Below are positions 38,971 through 49,039 of a stretch of DNA of 64,000 nt, piece by piece; positions within the stretch are counted from its first letter, which is position 1; every line of letters begins with the position of its first letter. This stretch comes from Streptomyces sp. NBC_01498 (GTDB lineage Bacteria; Actinomycetota; Actinomycetes; Streptomycetales; Streptomycetaceae), in assembly GCF_036327775.1 (NCBI RefSeq), contig NZ_CP109598.1, positions 4,340,001-4,404,000 of the forward strand, given 5' to 3'. Below the pieces are notes generated by a model. The model saw only the letters and a program-made list of their open reading frames with translations. It was not told the DNA's origin and ran no database searches. The position numbers and the translations under genes are program-made.

Positions 38971-39332
38971 TGCTCACGGCCGTCGACCATGTCCAACTGG
39001 CCGCCCCGGCAGGCTCGGAGGACGCGCTGCGCGCGTTCTACACCGATGTCCTCGGCATGACCGAGATCCCCAAACCACCGGCGCTGGCGGCACGCGGCGG
39101 CTGCTGGTTCCGGGCCGGGCCCGTACAACTGCACCTCGGCATCGATCCGGACTTCCGCCCGGCGCGAAAGGCCCACCCCGGACTGCGGGTCACCGGCATC
39201 GCCGCCTACGCGGCCCGCCTGGCGGACCGGGGCGCCCAGGTGACCTGGGACGACAACCTGCCGGGCCACCGCCGCTTCTACTCCGACGACCCGGTCGGCA
39301 ACCGGCTGGAGTTCCTGGAGCCGGTGATCTGA
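38970..39332 (+). CDS. VOC (glyoxalase-like) family protein
   Basis: This 120-residue vicinal-oxygen-chelate protein has VDHVQLAAPAGSEDALRAFY then DVLGMTEIPKP at the N-terminus, a central WFRAGPVQLHLGI, and the closing FYSDDPVGNRLEFLEPV with the usual metal-ligand glutamate. It overlaps the tam stop by one base, so the two are co-transcribed and possibly under TamR-like control. The substrate is unknown. Confidence 0.88.
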   Translation: MLTAVDHVQLAAPAGSEDALRAFYTDVLGMTEIPKPPALAARGGCWFRAGPVQLHLGIDPDFRPARKAHPGLRVTGIAAYAARLADRGAQVTWDDNLPGHRRFYSDDPVGNRLEFLEPVI

Positions 39333-39459
39333 CGTCGTCACTCTTTCTGATGATCAACGCCCATATGGGCGTACGGGAACGACATGGCCTCGTACGGTTG
39401 CGGTGTCGCTTGTGCCGCGACGAAACCCATGCCCACACTGAAGGAGGAGGTGCTTCACG

Positions 39460-40092
39460 ATGACCGCTCTCGCACATGAGGTGATGCCGGTGACGACGGA
39501 CGACAAGCCGACTTCCGGCCTCGGCCTTGACGAGATTCTGTGGCAGGCGTGGAAGGCCATGGAACTCCCCGAGGGTTATCAGGCCGAGATCATCGAGGGG
39601 TCAATCGAAGTGTCGCCCACCGGTCGCCGCCGTCACGGGGTGCTCATCAACCGATTCCGCCGGGCGCTGGAGGCCTATCTGGAGGGGGGAGATTTTGCCG
39701 CTTACCAGGAAATCAACGTTATCCGTGGTCGAAAGTCCTGGATCCCGGACCTCTTTGTCGCACCACTGGACCTGGACGAGATCCCCGACGAGGAAGACCT
39801 CGGCGTCGATGCCGCCGGCGTCGTCATGGTCGTAGAAGTCGTCTCACCCGGAAACCGCAACACCGAGCGCGACCGTATCCGCAAGCGCCGTGAGTACGCC
39901 CGCGCCGGGATCGAGCTGTACGTCCTGGTCGACGACTTCGACGGCGAGGGCACCGTCTCCCTGCTGACCTGCCCCGACAGCGAGAAGGCCACCTACACCG
40001 ACGAGCACCGGGTGCCGTACGGCGCCGACGCCGTCATCGCGGACGGTCCCGCAAAGGGATTCGTCATCGGCGACTCGATCACCCGTAGCTGA
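39460..40092 (+). CDS. Uma2 family (PD-(D/E)XK-like) protein
   Basis: This 210-residue Uma2-family protein of predicted restriction-endonuclease fold has EIIEGSIEVSPTGRRRH near the N-terminus, a central WIPDLFVAPLDLDEI, and VVMVVEVVSPGNRNTERDRIRKR, giving the D...E-x-V pattern of this family, followed by the YARAGIELYVLVD strand. Uma2 genes are abundant and often in repeats in Streptomyces; no function is agreed. The ATG has AAGGAGGAG upstream. Its 3' end abuts a truncated relative on the other strand. Confidence 0.88.
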   Translation: MTALAHEVMPVTTDDKPTSGLGLDEILWQAWKAMELPEGYQAEIIEGSIEVSPTGRRRHGVLINRFRRALEAYLEGGDFAAYQEINVIRGRKSWIPDLFVAPLDLDEIPDEEDLGVDAAGVVMVVEVVSPGNRNTERDRIRKRREYARAGIELYVLVDDFDGEGTVSLLTCPDSEKATYTDEHRVPYGADAVIADGPAKGFVIGDSITRS

Positions 40093-40440
40093 GCCGAGGT
40101 CCTGCCGGAAACGGGTCTGTTCGAGACCGGTGACCGCTTCCGCACGGACCACCGAGATGTCGGGCTCCGGGCCGTTACGGGTGTCGAGCAGTACGGTCAT
40201 CTCGCGCTCGACCTTCATGTCCGGCGGTGCGGTGCCGCGTAGGCCGCTCACCAGCAGGTCGATCACCTTGCTGTGGAAAGCGCGCTGCGGACTCACGAAA
40301 ACAAGGCTCCCGTCGATCAGCTCTGTGTGCGGCGGGAGATCGGGCAGCGTGAACAGATCGTCCACGGTGTAGCCGTCCTGCGGGGGCACCGGCCAGCGAT
40401 GCGCGGCCTTGACGGGCTCGGCGGTCAAGATTCCTCCCAT
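40093..40440 (-). pseudogene. 3'-truncated Uma2 family gene
   Basis: From ATG 40440 the frame encodes the start of a Uma2 protein: VPPQDGYTVDDLFTLPDLPP, TELIDGSLVFVSPQRAFHSK and GPEPDISVVRAE. Around codon 110 the family sequence ends (after TRFRQDL) and the frame continues into the stop region of the convergent intact Uma2 gene, lacking the E-x-V half. It is best read as deleted at its 3' end. A TTG four codons later could also be the original start, near the GGGAGGAA. Confidence 0.6.
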
Positions 40441-40541
40441 GGACGCGATTCTGGGCCTCTCATCACACCGTAGCGGCCGGAATCCGGCCGCGTCATCACA
40501 AAGAGTGACAACGGGGCCGGCCCGGCCTGCTCTCATCGCTC

Positions 40542-41234
40542 TCACACCTTGCGGTGCCCTATGAGCCGTGGCTTCGCCTCCAGATTGCCCAGGCCGTGCC
40601 AGGCCAGGTTCACCAGATGCGCGGCCACCTCGTTCTTCTTCGGGCGGCGGGTGTCGACCCACCACTGGCCCGTCAGCGCCACCATGCCCACCAGGGCGTG
40701 CGCGTACAGCGGGGCCAGCTTCGGGTCGAAGCCCCGGGCCTTGAACTCCATGCCCAGGATGTCCTCGACCTGCGTGGCGATGTCACTGATCAGTGAGGCG
40801 AACGTGCCCGTCGACTGCGCCACCGGCGAATCGCGGACCAGGATGCGGAAACCGTCCGTGTACTCCTCGATGTAGTCGAGGAGCGCGAACGCCGCCTGCT
40901 CGCACAGCTCGCGCGGATGGCCGGCGGTCAGCGAACTGGTGACCATGTCGAGCAGCTGGCGCATCTCACGGTCGACCACGACCGCGTACAGCCCCTCCTT
41001 GCCGCCGAAGTGCTCGTACACCACCGGCTTGGAGACGCCCGCCTTCGACGCGATCTCCTCCACCGACGTGCCTTCGTACCCCTTCTCGGCGAACAGGGTG
41101 CGGCCGATGTCGAGCAGTTGCTCGCGGCGTTCCTTGCCCGTCATCCTGACCCGGCGGGAGCGCCGGGGTGCGCTGGGGGTCCGGCTCTTGTCGGTGTCGC
41201 TCTTACCGCCGTCGATCGCCACGTCGCCAATCAT
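40542..41234 (-). CDS. TetR family regulator (co-transcribed with desaturase)
   Basis: This 230-residue TetR regulator has the N-terminal helix-turn-helix at about 35-80 (ERREQLLDIGRTLFAEKGYE, IASKAGVSKPVVYEHFGGKE), preceded by a basic, Ser/Arg-rich stretch. The C-terminal half has a typical helical ligand domain (TGFASLISDIATQVED-like). Its ATG overlaps the stop of the desaturase gene by 4 bp, so it is the second gene of that operon, and a TACG-N4-CGTA repeat upstream of the desaturase is its likely operator. Control of membrane-lipid unsaturation is inferred. Confidence 0.88.
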   Translation of the reverse strand: MIGDVAIDGGKSDTDKSRTPSAPRRSRRVRMTGKERREQLLDIGRTLFAEKGYEGTSVEEIASKAGVSKPVVYEHFGGKEGLYAVVVDREMRQLLDMVTSSLTAGHPRELCEQAAFALLDYIEEYTDGFRILVRDSPVAQSTGTFASLISDIATQVEDILGMEFKARGFDPKLAPLYAHALVGMVALTGQWWVDTRRPKKNEVAAHLVNLAWHGLGNLEAKPRLIGHRKV

Positions 41235-42415
41235 GCCGCGTTGGGTTGGTCAATTTTCCGCCGGGCTTCCAGCCGTTGGGCGTCCGGCCAGCGCACACTG
41301 TGCACCCAGCCGAACATCTCGAACCACCGGATCAGCCGGGCGCTGGAGTCGATCTGCCCCCTCAGTACACCGTGCCGCGCGCTCGTCGGGTCCGCGTGGT
41401 GCAGGTTGTGCCACGACTCACCGCACGACAGGACCGCCAGCCACCACACATTGCCGGACCGGTCACGGGACTTGAAGGGCCGCTTGCCCACCGCGTGGCA
41501 GATCGAGTTGATCGACCACGTCACATGGTGCAGCAGCGCCACCCGTACCAGCGAGCCCCAGAAGAACGCGGTGAACGCGCCCCACCACGACATCGTCACC
41601 AGCCCGCCCACCAGCGGCGGGATCGCCAGCGACACGAACGCCCACAGCAGGAACTGCCGCGAGACCCGCCGGATCGCCGGGTCCCGGATCAGATCGGGGG
41701 CGTACTTCTGCTGCGGTGTCTGCTCCTCGTCGAAGAGCCAGCCGATGTGCGCCCACCACAGGCCCTTCATGAGCGCGGGCAGCGTCTCGCCGAACCGCCA
41801 CGGCGAGTGCGGGTCGCCCTCCGCGTCCGAGAACTTGTGGTGCTTGCGGTGGTCGGCGACCCAGCGGACCACCGGACCTTCCACGGCCATCGACCCGGCC
41901 ACGGCCAGCACGATCCGCAGCGGGCGGCTCGCCTTGAAGGAGCCGTGCGTGAAATACCGGTGGAAGCCGACGGTGATGCCGTGGCAGCCGATGAAATACA
42001 TCGCCACGAGCAGACCCAGATCGAGCCAGCTCACCCCCCATCCCCAGACCAGCGGAACGGCGCCGAGCAGGGCGATGAACGGGACGACGATGAACAGGAG
42101 CAGCGTGATCTGCTCCAGCGAGCGTTTGCTCTCCCCGCCGAGCGTCGCGGAGGGAACAGGCGCGTCGGCGGCAACGTCGGCGGTCGCGGTCGCGGTCCCG
42201 ACCGTGCGCGCGTCGGCGGTCACGTCGCCGGTCACCTCGGCGGCCCCGCCGGCAGCCGGAGCGGCGGCGGCGGACGGAGTCGAAGGGGTGGCGGCGGAGC
42301 CGGCGGGCGAGGCGGGAGTGGGGGTGGGGGTGGGGGAAGCGGTGGGAGCGGAGGAATCGTCCGGCGCAGGCTGGGCCTGTGAGGAGTCGCCGAGAACGTC
42401 AGGGCTTGTCGACAT
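41231..42415 (-). CDS. acyl-CoA desaturase (membrane fatty acid desaturase)
   Basis: This 394-residue membrane di-iron desaturase introduces a double bond into acyl chains. After an Ala/Thr/Pro-rich start of ~95 residues come hydrophobic segments and three histidine boxes: GFHRYFTH (HxxxxH), [18 protein letters not shown] (HxxHH) and [11 protein letters not shown] (HxxHH). The ATG at 42415 with AGGGGA upstream is chosen over an earlier ATG. It overlaps the downstream TetR gene start by 4 bp. Electron donors are not encoded nearby. Confidence 0.93.
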   Translation of the reverse strand: MSTSPDVLGDSSQAQPAPDDSSAPTASPTPTPTPASPAGSAATPSTPSAAAAPAAGGAAEVTGDVTADARTVGTATATADVAADAPVPSATLGGESKRSLEQITLLLFIVVPFIALLGAVPLVWGWGVSWLDLGLLVAMYFIGCHGITVGFHRYFTHGSFKASRPLRIVLAVAGSMAVEGPVVRWVADHRKHHKFSDAEGDPHSPWRFGETLPALMKGLWWAHIGWLFDEEQTPQQKYAPDLIRDPAIRRVSRQFLLWAFVSLAIPPLVGGLVTMSWWGAFTAFFWGSLVRVALLHHVTWSINSICHAVGKRPFKSRDRSGNVWWLAVLSCGESWHNLHHADPTSARHGVLRGQIDSSARLIRWFEMFGWVHSVRWPDAQRLEARRKIDQPNAA

Positions 42416-42473
42416 GGGTGTGTCCCCTGGAGGTGTGGAATGCGGCAATCTGCCCGTCTACGGGCGCGTAACC

Positions 42474-42485
42474 TACGGCAACGTA
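42474..42485. promoter_or_regulatory. TACG-N4-CGTA operator candidate
   Basis: TACG (42474-42477) and CGTA (42482-42485) flank GCAA, with further matches outside, about 60 bp upstream of the desaturase start. It is a plausible TetR operator of the downstream desaturase-TetR operon, or of the divergent ppc. Confidence 0.45.
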
Positions 42486-42640
42486 AGTATGGCAGCGAGG
42501 AGGCACGCGACAAGGGGCCTGTGGATAACGACGCGCGAAGGACACCTATCCTTGTGACGTCGGACAGCGCGGTCCGGTCGAACAGTCTCTCCAGAACCTT
42601 CTCCTCCCGACGTGCTCAAACACTGCAAGGAGCCGCACCT

Positions 42641-45454
42641 GTGAGCAGTGCCGACCAGACTCCGACGGCCCACCGGCCGACCACCGACCCCGTCACCGGG
42701 CCGCCCGCCGCCGAGTCCCACGCCGCCGACCCGCACGTCAACGACCCGGACTCGAACGTGGAGCTGCGCTCCGACATCCGCCGGCTCGGCGACCTCCTCG
42801 GCGAGACGCTCGTACGCCAGGAGGGCCCCGAACTCCTCGACCTCGTCGAGCGCGTCCGCGCCCTCACCCGTGAGGACGGCGAAGCCGCCGCCGCGCTGCT
42901 CGGCGACACCGACCTGGAGACCGCCGCCAAGCTCGTACGCGCCTTCTCCACCTACTTCCACCTCGCCAACGTCACCGAACAGGTCCACCGGGGCCGCGAG
43001 ATGCGCCAGCGCCGGGAGGCCGAGGGCGGGCTCATCGCCCGTACCGCCGACCGCCTCAAGGACGCCGACCCCGAGCATCTGCGCGCCACCGTCAAGAACC
43101 TCAGCGTGCGCCCCGTCTTCACCGCGCACCCCACCGAGGCCGCACGCCGCTCCGTGCTGAACAAGCTCCGCCGCATCGCCGAACTGCTCGAACAGCCCGT
43201 CATCGCCACCGACCGGCGCCGCCACGACCTGCGGCTCGCCGAGTCCATCGACCTGATCTGGCAGACCGACGAACTGCGCGTCGTCCGGCCCGAGCCCGCC
43301 GACGAGGCCCGCAACGCCATCTACTACCTCGACGAACTCCACGCCGAGGCCGTCGGCGACGTCCTGGAGGACCTCGTCGCCGAGCTCGAACGCGTCGGCG
43401 TCGAACTGCCGCCCGGCACCCGCCCCCTCAGCTTCGGCACCTGGATCGGCGGCGACCGGGACGGCAACCCCAACGTCACCCCCACCGTCACCTGGGACGT
43501 GCTGATCCTCCAGCACGAGCACGGCATCACCGACGCGCTGGAACTGATCGACCAGCTGCGCGGCCAGCTCTCCAACTCCATCCGGTACGCCGGCGCCACC
43601 CAGGAACTCCTGGACTCGCTCGCCACCGACCTCGACCGGCTCCCCGAGATCAGCCCCCGCTACAAGCGCCTCAACGCGGAGGAGCCGTACCGCCTCAAGG
43701 CCACCTGCATCCGCCAGAAGCTCGTCAACACCCGCGAACGCCTGGCCAGAGGCACCGCCCACACCCCCGGCCGCGACTACCTCGGCACCGCCCAGCTCCT
43801 GGACGACCTCACCCTCATCCAGACCTCCCTGCGCGCCCACCGCGGCGGACTCTTCGCCGACGGCCGCATGGACCGCACCATCCGCACCCTCGCCGCGTTC
43901 GGGCTCCAGCTCGCCACGATGGACGTACGCGAGCACGCCGACGCCCACCACCACGCGCTCGGCCAGCTCTTCGACCGGCTGGGGGAGGAGTCCTGGCGGT
44001 ACGCGGACATGCCCCGCGACTACCGGCAGAAGCTGCTCGCCAAGGAGCTGCGCTCCCGCCGCCCCCTCGCCCCCACCCCGGCGCCCCTCGACGCGGCCGG
44101 CGAGAAGACCCTCGGCGTCTTCCACACCGTCAAGCAGGCGTTCGAACGCTTCGGCCCCGAAGTCATCGAGTCCTACATCATCTCCATGTGCCAGGGGGCC
44201 GACGACGTCTTCGCCGCCGCCGTCCTCGCCCGCGAGGCCGGACTGATCGACCTGCACGCCGGCTGGGCCAAGATCGGCATCGTGCCGCTGCTGGAGACCA
44301 CCGACGAACTGCGCGCCGCCGACATCATCCTCGACGAGATGCTCGCCGACCCCTCCTACCGGCGCCTGGTCTCCCTGCGCGGCGACGTCCAGGAAGTGAT
44401 GCTCGGCTACTCCGACTCCTCCAAGTTCGGCGGCATCACCACCAGCCAGTGGGAGATCCACCGCGCCCAGCGCCGGCTGCGCGACGTCGCCCACCGCTAC
44501 GGCGTACGGCTCCGCCTCTTCCACGGCCGCGGCGGCACCGTCGGCCGCGGCGGCGGCCCCTCGCACGACGCGATCCTCGCCCAGCCCTGGGGCACGCTGG
44601 AGGGCGAGATCAAGGTGACCGAGCAGGGCGAGGTCATCTCCGACAAGTACCTGATCCCGGCCCTCGCCAGGGAGAACCTGGAACTCACCGTCGCCGCCAC
44701 CCTCCAGGCGTCCGCCCTGCACACCGCGCCCCGCCAGTCCGACGAGGCACTGGCTCGCTGGGACGCCGCGATGGACACCGTCTCGGACGCGGCCCACCAG
44801 GCGTACCGTACCCTGGTCGAGGACCCGGACCTCCCCGCGTACTTCTTCGCCGCCACGCCCGTCGACCAGCTCGCCGACCTGCACCTCGGCTCACGCCCCT
44901 CCCGGCGCCCGGACTCCGGCGCCGGACTCGACGGGCTGCGCGCCATCCCGTGGGTCTTCGGCTGGACCCAGTCCCGGCAGATCGTGCCCGGCTGGTACGG
45001 GGTCGGCTCCGGGCTCAAGGCGCTGCGCGAATCGGGTCTCGACCCGGTCCTGGACGAGATGCACGAGCACTGGCACTTCTTCCAGAACTTCCTGTCCAAC
45101 GTGGAGATGACACTCGCCAAGACCGATCTGCGCATCGCCCGGCACTACGTCGACACCCTCGTGCCCGACGAGCTGAAGCACGTCTTCACCGCCATCGAGG
45201 CCGAACACGCCCTCACGGTCCGCGAAGTCCTGCGGATCACCGGCAACGAGGAACTGCTGGGCTCCAACCCGGTGCTGCGGCAGACCTTCGCCATCCGCGA
45301 CGCCTATCTCGACCCGATCTCCTACCTCCAGGTCTCGCTCCTCGCGCGCCAGCGCGCGGCGGCGGCCCGCGAGGAGGCACCGGACCCGCTGCTCGCGCGG
45401 GCACTGCTGCTGACGGTGAACGGTGTCGCGGCGGGACTGCGCAACACCGGCTGA
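42641..45454 (+). CDS. ppc: phosphoenolpyruvate carboxylase
   Basis: PPC carboxylates PEP to oxaloacetate with bicarbonate and Mg2+/Mn2+, an anaplerotic step. The 937-residue protein matches the family length of about 880-960. Active-site motifs are present: [13 protein letters not shown] (catalytic histidine), [32 protein letters not shown], and a [18 protein letters not shown] region. The C-terminus ends with the conserved RNTG. The GTG at 42641 has AAGGAG 9 bases upstream. The C-terminal arginine-rich effector-site region suggests control by aspartate and other effectors, as in relatives. Confidence 0.96.
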   Translation: MSSADQTPTAHRPTTDPVTGPPAAESHAADPHVNDPDSNVELRSDIRRLGDLLGETLVRQEGPELLDLVERVRALTREDGEAAAALLGDTDLETAAKLVRAFSTYFHLANVTEQVHRGREMRQRREAEGGLIARTADRLKDADPEHLRATVKNLSVRPVFTAHPTEAARRSVLNKLRRIAELLEQPVIATDRRRHDLRLAESIDLIWQTDELRVVRPEPADEARNAIYYLDELHAEAVGDVLEDLVAELERVGVELPPGTRPLSFGTWIGGDRDGNPNVTPTVTWDVLILQHEHGITDALELIDQLRGQLSNSIRYAGATQELLDSLATDLDRLPEISPRYKRLNAEEPYRLKATCIRQKLVNTRERLARGTAHTPGRDYLGTAQLLDDLTLIQTSLRAHRGGLFADGRMDRTIRTLAAFGLQLATMDVREHADAHHHALGQLFDRLGEESWRYADMPRDYRQKLLAKELRSRRPLAPTPAPLDAAGEKTLGVFHTVKQAFERFGPEVIESYIISMCQGADDVFAAAVLAREAGLIDLHAGWAKIGIVPLLETTDELRAADIILDEMLADPSYRRLVSLRGDVQEVMLGYSDSSKFGGITTSQWEIHRAQRRLRDVAHRYGVRLRLFHGRGGTVGRGGGPSHDAILAQPWGTLEGEIKVTEQGEVISDKYLIPALARENLELTVAATLQASALHTAPRQSDEALARWDAAMDTVSDAAHQAYRTLVEDPDLPAYFFAATPVDQLADLHLGSRPSRRPDSGAGLDGLRAIPWVFGWTQSRQIVPGWYGVGSGLKALRESGLDPVLDEMHEHWHFFQNFLSNVEMTLAKTDLRIARHYVDTLVPDELKHVFTAIEAEHALTVREVLRITGNEELLGSNPVLRQTFAIRDAYLDPISYLQVSLLARQRAAAAREEAPDPLLARALLLTVNGVAAGLRNTG

Positions 45455-45649
45455 GGCGGGGCGTTCTTCCCGCGTGGGTGCCCTCGTGTGACTCTCGCGT
45501 GCCGGGCCTCGCACGCGGGCCCTCGTACGCCGACCTCGCGCGCCGGACGGATCGCCGTCCGGTGCGCGGGAGTCGGGGTGGTTTCCGGTGTGCGCGAGTG
45601 GGGGGCCGGTTTCCGGTGCGCGAGGCCGGTGCGCCCGAAAGCCCCGGCC

Positions 45650-46120
45650 TCAGAGCGCGAAGAACGCTCCCAGCAGCAGCGCCGCGCCCGCGAGCGCCGT
45701 CACCCACGCCGTACGCGTCAGCCGCAGCCCGCCGCCGACCACCGGCGCCGCAAGCAACAGCGCCCCGCCGAGCGGCACCCACGCGAGCAGCGCGCCGGAC
45801 GAGCCCGCGCGCACCAACTCCTCGGTACCGGGCTTGCGCACCACCTCGTACGCCCCGCCCTTCTTCACCGCCACCGACCGCTCTATGGGCGTCCCGGCAC
45901 GCGGCGCGGGCGGCCCCTCGGCGTCGTACGTCCCCCTGCACACCGTCTCACCGCACTCGGCGACCGACAGCGTGCCGTGCTCACGGCCTTTGGACAGCAG
46001 CACATGCTGCGCCGTGTCCCACGACGTCCAGAAACCGCCGGCCAGCAACAGCGCGGCGACGCACGCCATGGCGGCACGGCGCCCCACCGACAGGGCCAGT
46101 TGCGACGAGCTCGGCTTCAT
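45650..46120 (-). CDS. membrane protein, two or three helices, function unknown
   Basis: This 156-residue protein has a hydrophobic helix near the N-terminus (RRAAMACVAALLLAGGFW), a soluble region with two cysteines (VAECGETVCRGTYDAEG) that could form a disulphide outside the membrane, then two close helices (LLAWVPLGGALLLAAPVVGG, TRTAWVTALAGAALLLGAFF). The ATG at 46120 is taken as the start. It resembles small Streptomyces DUF-type membrane proteins near pth, but I do not recognise a family. Function unknown. Confidence 0.65.
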   Translation of the reverse strand: MKPSSSQLALSVGRRAAMACVAALLLAGGFWTSWDTAQHVLLSKGREHGTLSVAECGETVCRGTYDAEGPPAPRAGTPIERSVAVKKGGAYEVVRKPGTEELVRAGSSGALLAWVPLGGALLLAAPVVGGGLRLTRTAWVTALAGAALLLGAFFAL

Positions 46121-46228
46121 GGACCGCGATCCTTGGCCATCCGGACGCGGCAGGTCAACTTGTCCCCGGGGAATGGTGGTTGAGGGGCCGCCGGGCACCT
46201 GGGTTTTCGCGGACCATATGCGCTGTTG

Positions 46229-46825
46229 TCAGGAGTTGTACGCGCCCTGCGCCCGCTCCAGCCCCTCCGTCACCAGGGACTCCACGGCATCGGCCGCGCG
46301 GTCCACGAAGAAGTCCAGTTCCTTGCGCTCCACCGAGGAGAAGTCCTTCAGTACGAAGTCGGCCACCTGCATCCGCCCCGGCGGCCGGCCGATCCCGAAC
46401 CGGACCCGGTGGTAGTCGGGGCCCATCGACTTCGTCATCGATTTCAGGCCATTGTGGCCGTTGTCGCCGCCGCCCAGCTTGAGCCGCAGGGTGCCGTAGT
46501 CGATGTCCAACTCGTCATGAATCGCCAGGATGTTCGCCGTCGGCACCTTGTAGAAGTCCCGCAGCGCGGTGACCGGACCGCCGGACAGATTCATGTACGA
46601 CAGCGGCTTCGCCAGCACCACACGCCGGCTCCCCGGCCCCATGGGCCCCACCCGGCCCTCCAGCACCTGCGCCTGGGCCTTCGGCGCGCGCTTGAACGAG
46701 CCGCCGATCCGGCCCGCGAGAAGATCGGCCACCATGAAACCGACGTTGTGGCGATTGGCCGCGTAGTCGGGGCCGGGATTGCCCAGGCCCACGATCAGCC
46801 ACGGGGCGGTCGCATCGGTCGTCAT
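46229..46825 (-). CDS. pth: aminoacyl-tRNA hydrolase
   Basis: This 198-residue peptidyl-tRNA hydrolase recycles peptidyl-tRNA by hydrolysing the ester bond. Key motifs are GLGNPG at the start, RHNVGF (catalytic histidine), SYMNLSG, HDELD, and [12 protein letters not shown]; all are intact. It lies downstream of rplY on the same strand with 337 bp between them, including a hairpin that may act as an attenuator or terminator. The translation-related neighbours rplY and prs are in the usual order for Streptomyces. Confidence 0.96.
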   Translation of the reverse strand: MTTDATAPWLIVGLGNPGPDYAANRHNVGFMVADLLAGRIGGSFKRAPKAQAQVLEGRVGPMGPGSRRVVLAKPLSYMNLSGGPVTALRDFYKVPTANILAIHDELDIDYGTLRLKLGGGDNGHNGLKSMTKSMGPDYHRVRFGIGRPPGRMQVADFVLKDFSSVERKELDFFVDRAADAVESLVTEGLERAQGAYNS

Positions 46826-47162
46826 CTGCGCTGTGTCTCCTCAGGACGAAGAAGAACGGGGTGACGGGCACCGGCCCGCCACCCCGTCGGGCAAAGCGTT
46901 TCTCAGGGCCGTACGACAGACAGTGCCGGTCGTAGGACAGTGTCGTACGGCGGTCGTACCGCGGTCGGTCGGCGCCGAATCCGTACGGATGTCCGTGCGG
47001 CACCCCGTACGGACGTCGTACGGGAGCCGGTCCGGAAGGCCGTACGAGTCCGAGCGGAACCCGTACGGAATCCGCTCGGAACACCCCGGCCGGACCCATG
47101 ATCCGGTCCGGCCCCTCGCCGACCGGCGGTCCGGATCCCCGTGGAACCCGGGCGGCCGGAAC
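46826..47162 (-). other. CGTACGG-rich spacer between pth and rplY
   Basis: The 337-bp spacer contains at least seven copies of the CGTACGG-type core between about 46910 and 47070, and a hairpin next to the pth start. No gene is seen. The repeats may be regulatory or may be slippage. Confidence 0.55.
46856..46887 (-). terminator. hairpin 31 bp upstream of pth
   Basis: Arms of 14 bp (46856-46869 with 46874-46887, one mismatch) pair around ACCG. In the leader of pth it could end the rplY transcript or attenuate pth expression. Confidence 0.55.
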
Positions 47163-47753
47163 TCAGGCGTCGCCGGCGGCCTCGTCCGCGGCGTCGTCCG
47201 CGGCCGGCTCCTCCGCCTGCGCGGCCAGCACCTGGATGACGACCGCTTCCTCGTCGGTCACCAGCGTCGTGCCGTCGGGCAGCGGAACGTCCTTCGCGAG
47301 GATCGAGGCACCGGCCTCCAGGCCCTCGACGGAGACCGTCACGGACTCGGGGATGTGCGTGGCCTCGGCCTCGACGGTGAGCGTGCTGAGCACGTTCTCC
47401 AGCAGGAACGGACCCGGCGCCAGCTCGCCCTCGGTGTGCACCGCGACCTCGACCGAGACCTTCTCGCCGCGCTTGACCGCCAGCAGGTCGACGTGCTTGA
47501 TGTGACCCCGCAGGGCGTCACGCTGGACGGCCTTGGGGATGACGAGCTCCTTGCGGCCCTCGATGTCGATGCTCAGCAGGGCGTTCGCCGTCTTGAGAGC
47601 CATCATCAGGTCGTGGCCCGGCAGAGTCACGTGGACCGGGTCGGCGCCGTGACCGTAGATGACCGCGGGAACCTTGTTCTCACGGCGGGTACGGCGGGCG
47701 GCGCCCTTGCCGAACTCGGACCGGACTTCAGCGGCGATCTTGACCTCAGCCAT
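47163..47753 (-). CDS. rplY: 50S ribosomal protein L25/general stress protein CTC
   Basis: This 196-residue long-form bL25 (CTC) binds 5S rRNA. The N-terminal domain has KIAAEVRSEFGKGAARRTR, NKVPAVIYGHGADPVHV and the HDLMMAL loop; the C-terminal TL5-type domain has VSVEVAVHTEGELAPGPFL and ends with an acidic Ala/Glu/Asp tail. The gene is first before pth on the minus strand. Family length for the long form is about 190-220, so it is complete. Confidence 0.95.
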   Translation of the reverse strand: MAEVKIAAEVRSEFGKGAARRTRRENKVPAVIYGHGADPVHVTLPGHDLMMALKTANALLSIDIEGRKELVIPKAVQRDALRGHIKHVDLLAVKRGEKVSVEVAVHTEGELAPGPFLLENVLSTLTVEAEATHIPESVTVSVEGLEAGASILAKDVPLPDGTTLVTDEEAVVIQVLAAQAEEPAADDAADEAAGDA

Positions 47754-47951
47754 GGCTGCACTCCTCGTGGATGACGCGTCGGTGACGATGGACTACTGGT
47801 CACCCGGCCACGACAGCCTGCTACGAAGAGCGCGTCGATAACGGACAGCCGCAGATGAAAGCGGCCTCCCTCGCCGAGCAACTCCACGAGCTTACCCGGC
47901 GGGAAGGCCGCCTCAGAAATCGATCTACGAAGACCCCGTCTCCGGGGGCCG

Positions 47952-48929
47952 TTACGCCTGCTCGTCGAAGAGGCTCGTCACCGAACCGTCCTCGAAGACC
48001 TCACGCACCGCGCGGGCGATCGTCGGCGCGATCGACAGCACCGTGATCTTGTCCATCTCCAGATTGCCCGGGTCGGGAAGCGTGTCCGTGAAGATGAACT
48101 CGCTCACCTTCGAGTTCTTCAGCCGGTCCCCGGCCGGACCCGACAGCACACCGTGCGTCGCCGTCACGATGACATCCTCGGCGCCGTGCGCGAACAGCGC
48201 CTCGGCGGCGGCGCAGATCGTGCCACCCGTGTCGATCATGTCGTCGACCAGCACACAGACCCGGCCCTCGACGTTGCCCACGACCTCGTGCACCGTGACC
48301 TCGTTGGCCACGTCCTTGTCCCGGCGCTTGTGCACGATCGCCAGGGGCGCGTCCAGCCGGTCGCACCAGCGGTCCGCGACCCGCACGCGTCCGGCGTCCG
48401 GCGAGACCACCGTCAGCTTGGTCCGGTCGACCTTCGTCGCCACGTAGTCCGCCAGGATCGGCAGCGCGAACAGATGGTCCACCGGGCCGTCGAAGAAGCC
48501 CTGGATCTGGTCCGTGTGAAGATCCACGGTCAGGATGCGGTGCGCGCCGGCCGTCTTCATCAGGTCCGCGATGAGACGGGCCGAAATCGGCTCCCGCCCA
48601 CGGTGCTTCTTGTCCTGGCGGGCGTATCCGTAGAAGGGCACGATCACGGTGATGCTCCGCGCGGAGGCCCGCTTCAGCGCGTCGATCATGATCAGCTGCT
48701 CCATGACCCACTTGTTGATCGGAGCGGTATGGCTCTGGATCAGGAAGCAGTCCGCACCGCGGGCCGACTCCTGATAGCGCACGTAGATCTCACCGTTGGC
48801 GAAGTCGAAGGCCTTGGTCGGCACTATCCCGACACCGAGTGTGTGGGCGACCGCCTCGGCCAGCTCGGGGTGTGCGCGGCCGGAGAAGAGCATCAGCTTC
48901 TTCTCGCCGGTCGTCTTGATCCCGGTCAC
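47952..48929 (-). CDS. prs: ribose-phosphate diphosphokinase (PRPP synthetase)
   Basis: This 325-residue PRPP synthetase makes phosphoribosyl pyrophosphate from ribose-5-phosphate and ATP, feeding nucleotide, histidine and tryptophan synthesis. Motifs include YVRYQESARGADCFLIQS, PFYGYARQDKKHRGREPISA (ATP site), TVDLHTDQIQGFF and the PRPP loop VLVDDMIDTGGTI. It lies between rplY and glmU with the same orientation; the close glmU-prs order fits the shared supply of sugar nucleotides. Confidence 0.96.
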   Translation of the reverse strand: MTGIKTTGEKKLMLFSGRAHPELAEAVAHTLGVGIVPTKAFDFANGEIYVRYQESARGADCFLIQSHTAPINKWVMEQLIMIDALKRASARSITVIVPFYGYARQDKKHRGREPISARLIADLMKTAGAHRILTVDLHTDQIQGFFDGPVDHLFALPILADYVATKVDRTKLTVVSPDAGRVRVADRWCDRLDAPLAIVHKRRDKDVANEVTVHEVVGNVEGRVCVLVDDMIDTGGTICAAAEALFAHGAEDVIVTATHGVLSGPAGDRLKNSKVSEFIFTDTLPDPGNLEMDKITVLSIAPTIARAVREVFEDGSVTSLFDEQA

Positions 48930-49039
48930 AGCACAGTCTCCTCAGACGTGTTGATTGCTGCTGCACCCGCGTGTCCCTGCGAGCCAGCCGAACGTGAGCA
49001 CTTAGCACGGTACGCGCCCGAAAGGACGCCTCTTTCCGG

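Noticed and set aside
46856..46887. Riboswitch in the pth leader
   Set aside because: It is a single hairpin without any known aptamer features; terminator or attenuator is the simpler reading.
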